This document shows, piece after piece, positions 6,155-9,372 of a stretch of DNA of 9,372 bases. A program made the position numbers and the translations under genes. The stretch is taken from NCBI GenBank assembly GCA_041748175.1, contig JBGTDU010000019.1, positions 1-9,372 on the forward strand, in the 5' to 3' direction. How positions within the stretch are numbered: the first letter of the stretch is position 1; each line of letters starts with the position of its first letter. Below the pieces are notes generated by a model, which had not been told where the DNA came from, ran no database searches, and was given only the letters and a program-made list of their open reading frames with translations. Origin of the DNA: JAHEJB01 sp041748175. GTDB lineage: Bacteria > Bacteroidota > Rhodothermia > Rhodothermales > Rubricoccaceae.

Positions 6155-6209
6155 GGACCCTGGTGGTGGGTCCCTCGCCTTCCCGTTCGTGGTGGGGCGG
6201 GAAGGCGAG
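6155..6209. repeat. Two adjacent perfect stem-loops
   Basis: Stem 1: GGACCC (6155-6160) pairs with GGGTCC (6168-6173), 7-nt loop. Stem 2 begins at the very next base: CTCGCCTTCCCG (6174-6185) pairs with CGGGAAGGCGAG (6198-6209), 12 perfect pairs, 12-nt loop. They lie 46 nt after the membrane-protein stop. No run of T follows either stem on the + strand, so an ordinary intrinsic terminator is not obvious. The pair could still end or stabilise a transcript. Confidence 0.65.
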
Positions 6210-6233
6210 GTCGAGTGGTCCGAATATCACGCG

Positions 6234-6243
6234 ATCGCGCGAT
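6234..6243. repeat. Copy of the palindrome ATCGCGCGAT (14-mer shared with 3531-3544)
   Basis: GCGATCGCGCGATG at 6231-6244 is identical to 3531-3544. It lies 24 nt after the tandem stem-loops in non-coding DNA, about 330 bp before the kinase gene. Confidence 0.75.
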
Positions 6244-6571
6244 GCGAGGTATTGGGGCTGCACGGTACGCTAACCAACGAACCATACCCATGACCCCTCC
6301 CCTTAGCTGGGAGACCGCCGCCAGATCAGCCCTCAACATCGTCGGATCCACCTGAACGAAGCCATGCGAGCCAAACACCTAACCCACAATGTTAGTGGTT
6401 CAGAAGAGCGCCCAAGCCAAGGTGTTGGAATCGTTAGCGCATGTTTGCTGTTGGGAAATGTTGCCCAAGCCTTCTCGCACCAGTTCTCCGGGCTGTTTGG
6501 TCCAAGTGAAATTCCATCGTCAAGCGATCACGACCAGCTAGATCTCTTGTAGCCATTCGAAGCATTTCGCC
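6244..6571. other. 328-bp stretch without a convincing gene, upstream of the kinase
   Basis: Both strands were read. A 62-codon + strand frame from ATG 6364 to TAG 6552 and a - strand frame opening at 6378 have no recognisable motifs and ordinary shadow-like composition. A weak stem, CTAAC (6379-6383) with GTTAG (6391-6395), and CTCCC/GGGAG around 6296-6313 are too short to interpret. The region presumably carries the promoter of the kinase-FHA unit, but no clear -35/-10 pair was recognised. Confidence 0.4.
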
Positions 6572-8080
6572 ATGGTACTACAAAGGGGGCATTTCATTTT
6601 TCAACTCGCCCATGGGCTGGTTCTAATTGGGTGGAGCCTGGGGGTTATGTCGCCCGCCGCGGCTCAGGACGCCCAGTCCATAAAAACCAATCAGGCCGGC
6701 GTCGCGGTTTACCTGAACGGCGAATCACAGGGCCTCACGAATGATGTCGGCATCCTCCGGATTTACGCGCCACCGGGAGAGTACACGATTCGCCTGGAGA
6801 AGGACGGGTTCGCTCCTGTCTCCAGCTCCATAACCATCCGGGCCGTCTACGACGAATACTCTTTCACGCTCGTGGAGGAGAGCCAGATTATCCGAACCAG
6901 TCCCGGAGGCGTGGACGTGTTTGTTGGTGATGTTAGAATCGGCACGACGGATTCCGATGGGATGCTGGCCAGCGAGATTGCGGCGGGTGAACACGCCTTT
7001 CGCCTGGAAAAAGCGGGCTATGCGACGCTCTCCGACACGCGGACGGTCACCGGGTCAACCAGAGAGATTTTGTTTTCCCTCGATCCGAGCGGCAGTTGGC
7101 TTTCGAGGACTCTGAAAAATATCAAGCCCGTGGAGTGGCTGCTCATCGCCATGGGCGGACTTTGTCTGGTGCTTGGGACATTGCTTGGTGCAGTCCTCAT
7201 TCGGCAGCGCAGCCCGCGAGCAAGACGAGTGGGTCTGATCCCTTCGTCGTTCGACCGCTATGATGTTGTCCGGCAACTTGGGCGGGGCGGAATGGCGACG
7301 GTCTACCTCGCCCGCGACCGGACACTCGGCGACGAAGTGGCCTTGAAGGTCATGGACAACTCCCTCCTCAACGATCCGGACCTAGTCCGCAAGTTTGTCA
7401 AGGAGGGCGAGGCGCTGCAGAAGATTTCGGCCTCCTCGCCTCGCGCTCCAGTTGTCCGTGCGCTGCGCTATGGCCGTGAGCACAACGCCGAGAATGGGCG
7501 CCCGTACGTGGCCCTCGAGTACCTGGAAGGCACGACGCTGCTAAACCTGATCAGACAGAACGGCCCCATTCCCGTCAGGCACGTGCTGGTGGTCGCCCGG
7601 CAGGTGGCGGAGGGCCTCGCGGCCGCGCACGCGCATGGGATCTGGCACCGCGACATCAGCCCCGACAACGTTTTCATGACGGGCGAGGACTACCACGGCC
7701 CGACGGTCAAACTGATCGACTTCGGCGAGGCCAAGCACGAGTTCACCCAGATCCACACGCTCGATGGTTCCATCGCCGGCAAGCCCGCCTACATGTCGCC
7801 GGAGCAGTGCCGGGGTGAGGCTGTAGACGGCAGGACGGACCTCTACTCGGTGGGCGTCTTGATGTACACGCTGCTGACCGGCCATCCGCCCTTCTCCGAT
7901 CAGAACCCGCTCATCGTAATGAAGCTTCACGAGAACGCCGCGCCGCCGCCGCTGCCGACGAATATCCCACAACCTGTGGCCGCTCTGGTCTACCGCCTGC
8001 TGAACAAGAACCCCAACGACCGCCCCTCTTCCGCGTCCGAACTCGCCGTGGAGATTTACGCGCTCGAACGAATGAACTAA
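6572..8080 (+). CDS. Transmembrane Ser/Thr protein kinase with extracytoplasmic PEGA domains
   Basis: A 502-residue protein. The order is: signal peptide (1-31, cleavage likely after SPAAA), PEGA domain 1 (about 36-100; GVAVYLNGESQG, APPGEYTIRLEKDGF), PEGA domain 2 (about 104-170; GGVDVFVGDVRIG, AAGEHAFRLEKAGY), one membrane span (about 188-210), and a complete Hanks-type kinase domain (about 227-500). Kinase motifs: P-loop LGRGGMATV (236-244), VALK (K259), catalytic HRDISPDN (D361, N366), DFG (D383), SPE (411) and DLYSVG (D423). The Lys usually found two residues after the catalytic Asp is Ser (HRDIS), as in some other bacterial kinases. All other catalytic residues are present, so it should be active. 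It phosphorylates cytoplasmic Ser/Thr, probably in response to an envelope signal sensed by the PEGA part. The next gene, 26 nt downstream, encodes an FHA protein, a likely substrate or reader. The start has no Shine-Dalgarno sequence but gives a sound signal peptide. Confidence 0.95.
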   Translation: MVLQRGHFIFQLAHGLVLIGWSLGVMSPAAAQDAQSIKTNQAGVAVYLNGESQGLTNDVGILRIYAPPGEYTIRLEKDGFAPVSSSITIRAVYDEYSFTLVEESQIIRTSPGGVDVFVGDVRIGTTDSDGMLASEIAAGEHAFRLEKAGYATLSDTRTVTGSTREILFSLDPSGSWLSRTLKNIKPVEWLLIAMGGLCLVLGTLLGAVLIRQRSPRARRVGLIPSSFDRYDVVRQLGRGGMATVYLARDRTLGDEVALKVMDNSLLNDPDLVRKFVKEGEALQKISASSPRAPVVRALRYGREHNAENGRPYVALEYLEGTTLLNLIRQNGPIPVRHVLVVARQVAEGLAAAHAHGIWHRDISPDNVFMTGEDYHGPTVKLIDFGEAKHEFTQIHTLDGSIAGKPAYMSPEQCRGEAVDGRTDLYSVGVLMYTLLTGHPPFSDQNPLIVMKLHENAAPPPLPTNIPQPVAALVYRLLNKNPNDRPSSASELAVEIYALERMN

Positions 8081-8106
8081 CCCTCTCTCACGCAAACCCC
8101 ACAACC

Positions 8107-9342
8107 ATGCGCAGCTCTAGTACATCGCTCGTGGCGCTTCCCGCGCTGCTCCTCTCACTGCTGATCACCAGCCCGGTATTCGCTCAGGACGAGCCGGCGG
8201 CGGCGGAAACCTCCCAGGAATGCGCTGCGCTGACCATTCCGCCAGATTCTCCTCAGCAATCTAAAGTCAGGGAGTTGTACCGCAACTACGACGTCTGTGG
8301 AAACGAACGAGTTGAGGTGGAAGGCACGGTAAAGCAGTACGCTGAAGGCCCAAATACAACTACAGGATTTTATTACTTGGCGGACCGTTTTGGTGTCTGG
8401 ATCAAGGTTCGAGCCCCAAGCATCGAAGCACTTCCTCCAATTAATTCAACGCATCGAGTAAGCGGAATTGTGGGCTACGACCGAGTTCGTATCGACCGCC
8501 GTGAGGATGACTGGCGAACCGACTATCCAGAACCAGTTCGGGCGTTGCTCGTTGTTGAACCAGGCGGCATTTACATCAGCGAACCATTCATTAGTGAAGA
8601 CGGCGCATGCCCGGAGGGACAAACTCGAGACGCATCTGGCAACTGTGTTGCGTCAATACCACCCTGCGGCGAAAACGAAGTTCGAAGTGGTGAGACATGC
8701 ATCTGCCGCGAAGGCTACAAGCGCAACGAAGCGGGCATTTGCGACCACGGCGGCTTCACATGGCTCTGGGTTGGCGTCGGCCTAGCCGCCCTCCTCCTCA
8801 TCGGCCTCGGCGTGGCATTAATGCGCACGCTCAACGCCAAGCCTTCTTCCACGACAGGCACGACGACCCGCGTGCCATCGTCAACGCCGTCAGGAACGCC
8901 GTCATCGACTCCGCCGTCCGGAACGCCAGCGGGGACGCCCATACCCCAAGTGGTGGAAGGCAAGACGATCAAGATGCACCTCCCTCCGGACGACAAGACA
9001 GTGAAGGTGCTGCCCGGCCGGTTCAAGGTCAAAGGCGGTCTCGACGACATCACCGAGGTCCGCTTCTTCATGCCTCAGGGCAGAAGCACGACCGAGATCA
9101 CGTTCGGGCGCACCGAGGGACGGCCCTACGAGCACATCCAACTCAAGCCGCGCACGGTCAGCAGCCGTCAGGCCAAGCTCGTCTTCGACGGCGGGAAGTA
9201 CACCCTGTACAACCACGCCTCTACGGAGAGCAACCCGACGACCCATAATGGGCGGCGCCTCGGCGAAGGAGAATCCATCCTCCTGAACGACGGCGACCGC
9301 GTTACGATGGGCGAAGTCGAATTCGAATTCGCAGCCAGCTAG
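8107..9342 (+). CDS. Membrane-anchored FHA-domain protein with Cys-rich extracytoplasmic part
   Basis: A 411-residue protein. Signal peptide 1-26 (cleavage after SPVFA). An extracytoplasmic beta-rich domain covers about 54-162 (VEVEGTVKQYAEG, GFYYLADRFGVWIKVRAP, STHRVSGIVGYDRVRI), suggestive of an OB-like fold. A short Cys-rich region follows (168-212, six Cys, patterns 'CPEGQTRDASGNC' and 'CICREGYKRNEAGIC', EGF-like in look). One membrane span lies at about 217-239. A flexible Ser/Thr/Pro linker (246-280, repeated SGTP/SSTP) comes next. The C-terminal FHA domain (about 320-409) has G334-R335, the VSSRQAKL phospho-binding loop (S352, S353, R354) and N381-G382. FHA domains bind phosphothreonine, so this protein can recruit a phosphorylated partner, or its own Thr-rich linker once phosphorylated by the kinase encoded upstream. 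The 26-nt gap implies one operon. The ectodomain DNA is clearly lower in GC than the FHA part. The ectodomain ligand is unknown. Confidence 0.92.
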   Translation: MRSSSTSLVALPALLLSLLITSPVFAQDEPAAAETSQECAALTIPPDSPQQSKVRELYRNYDVCGNERVEVEGTVKQYAEGPNTTTGFYYLADRFGVWIKVRAPSIEALPPINSTHRVSGIVGYDRVRIDRREDDWRTDYPEPVRALLVVEPGGIYISEPFISEDGACPEGQTRDASGNCVASIPPCGENEVRSGETCICREGYKRNEAGICDHGGFTWLWVGVGLAALLLIGLGVALMRTLNAKPSSTTGTTTRVPSSTPSGTPSSTPPSGTPAGTPIPQVVEGKTIKMHLPPDDKTVKVLPGRFKVKGGLDDITEVRFFMPQGRSTTEITFGRTEGRPYEHIQLKPRTVSSRQAKLVFDGGKYTLYNHASTESNPTTHNGRRLGEGESILLNDGDRVTMGEVEFEFAAS

Positions 9343-9353
9343 AAATCAGTCAA

Positions 9354-9372
9354 ATGGCTGAATCGGCCACGC
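9354..9372 (+). CDS. Possible start of a further gene in the same operon (runs off right edge)
   Basis: ATG 9354 lies 11 nt after the FHA gene stop and opens an uninterrupted frame (MAESAT) to the window edge. The spacing fits an operon with the kinase and FHA genes. Six codons are far too few to identify it. Other frames cannot be excluded. Confidence 0.3.

Noticed and set aside
6377..6397. ACCTAAC...GTTAG resembling integron attC core sites
   Set aside because: The second core does not fit GTTRRRY, the two cores are only 7 nt apart, and there is no cassette or integrase.
8697..9248. 183-codon + strand frame overlapping the FHA gene
   Set aside because: Rich in Arg, His and Pro, and out of frame with the clear FHA protein; a shadow.

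Overview
The window is about 9.4 kb of bacterial DNA of moderately high GC. Two directly counted 60-base blocks span 47% (8341-8400) to 77% (7561-7620). Few start codons have a clear Shine-Dalgarno sequence. The gene content is a propeller-type two-component system, a transmembrane Ser/Thr kinase with an FHA partner, a YcaO enzyme and toxin-antitoxin remnants. This fits a signalling-rich environmental bacterium such as a Rhodothermota/Bacteroidota-like, acidobacterial or gammaproteobacterial (Xanthomonadales-like) lineage. That placement is a guess and the window holds no phylogenetic marker.

Left block (1-4223, + strand): the C-terminal 154 residues of a YcaO-family cyclodehydratase enter from the left edge. 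Next comes a large hybrid sensor: signal peptide, about 14 propeller motifs, Y_Y_Y domain, one membrane span, HisKA_3-type histidine kinase. Its NarL/LuxR-type response regulator follows. The 57-nt gap between them contains a perfect 18-bp palindrome. The sensor presumably reads an extracytoplasmic signal and phosphorylates the regulator.

Middle block (4224-6571): a patchwork of small accessory genes, several of them damaged. A DUF4258/YgiT zinc-finger pair lies on the - strand. On the + strand there is an antitoxin and a RelE/ParE-type toxin whose conserved C-terminus is cut off by an in-frame TAA. After it comes a small two-span membrane protein readable only by joining two frames at a TGA. 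Hairpins and repeats of the palindrome ATCGCGCGAT lie between genes. This looks like a turnover zone, possibly a hotspot for gain and decay of toxin-antitoxin modules.

Right block (6572-9372, + strand): a two-gene unit. The first gene encodes a membrane Ser/Thr kinase with two extracytoplasmic PEGA domains ahead of the membrane span and the kinase inside. The second encodes a membrane protein with an extracytoplasmic beta-rich and Cys-rich part, a Ser/Thr/Pro-rich linker and a cytoplasmic FHA domain. FHA domains bind phosphothreonine, so the pair probably forms a trans-envelope phospho-signalling module. A possible third gene starts 11 nt later at the right edge.
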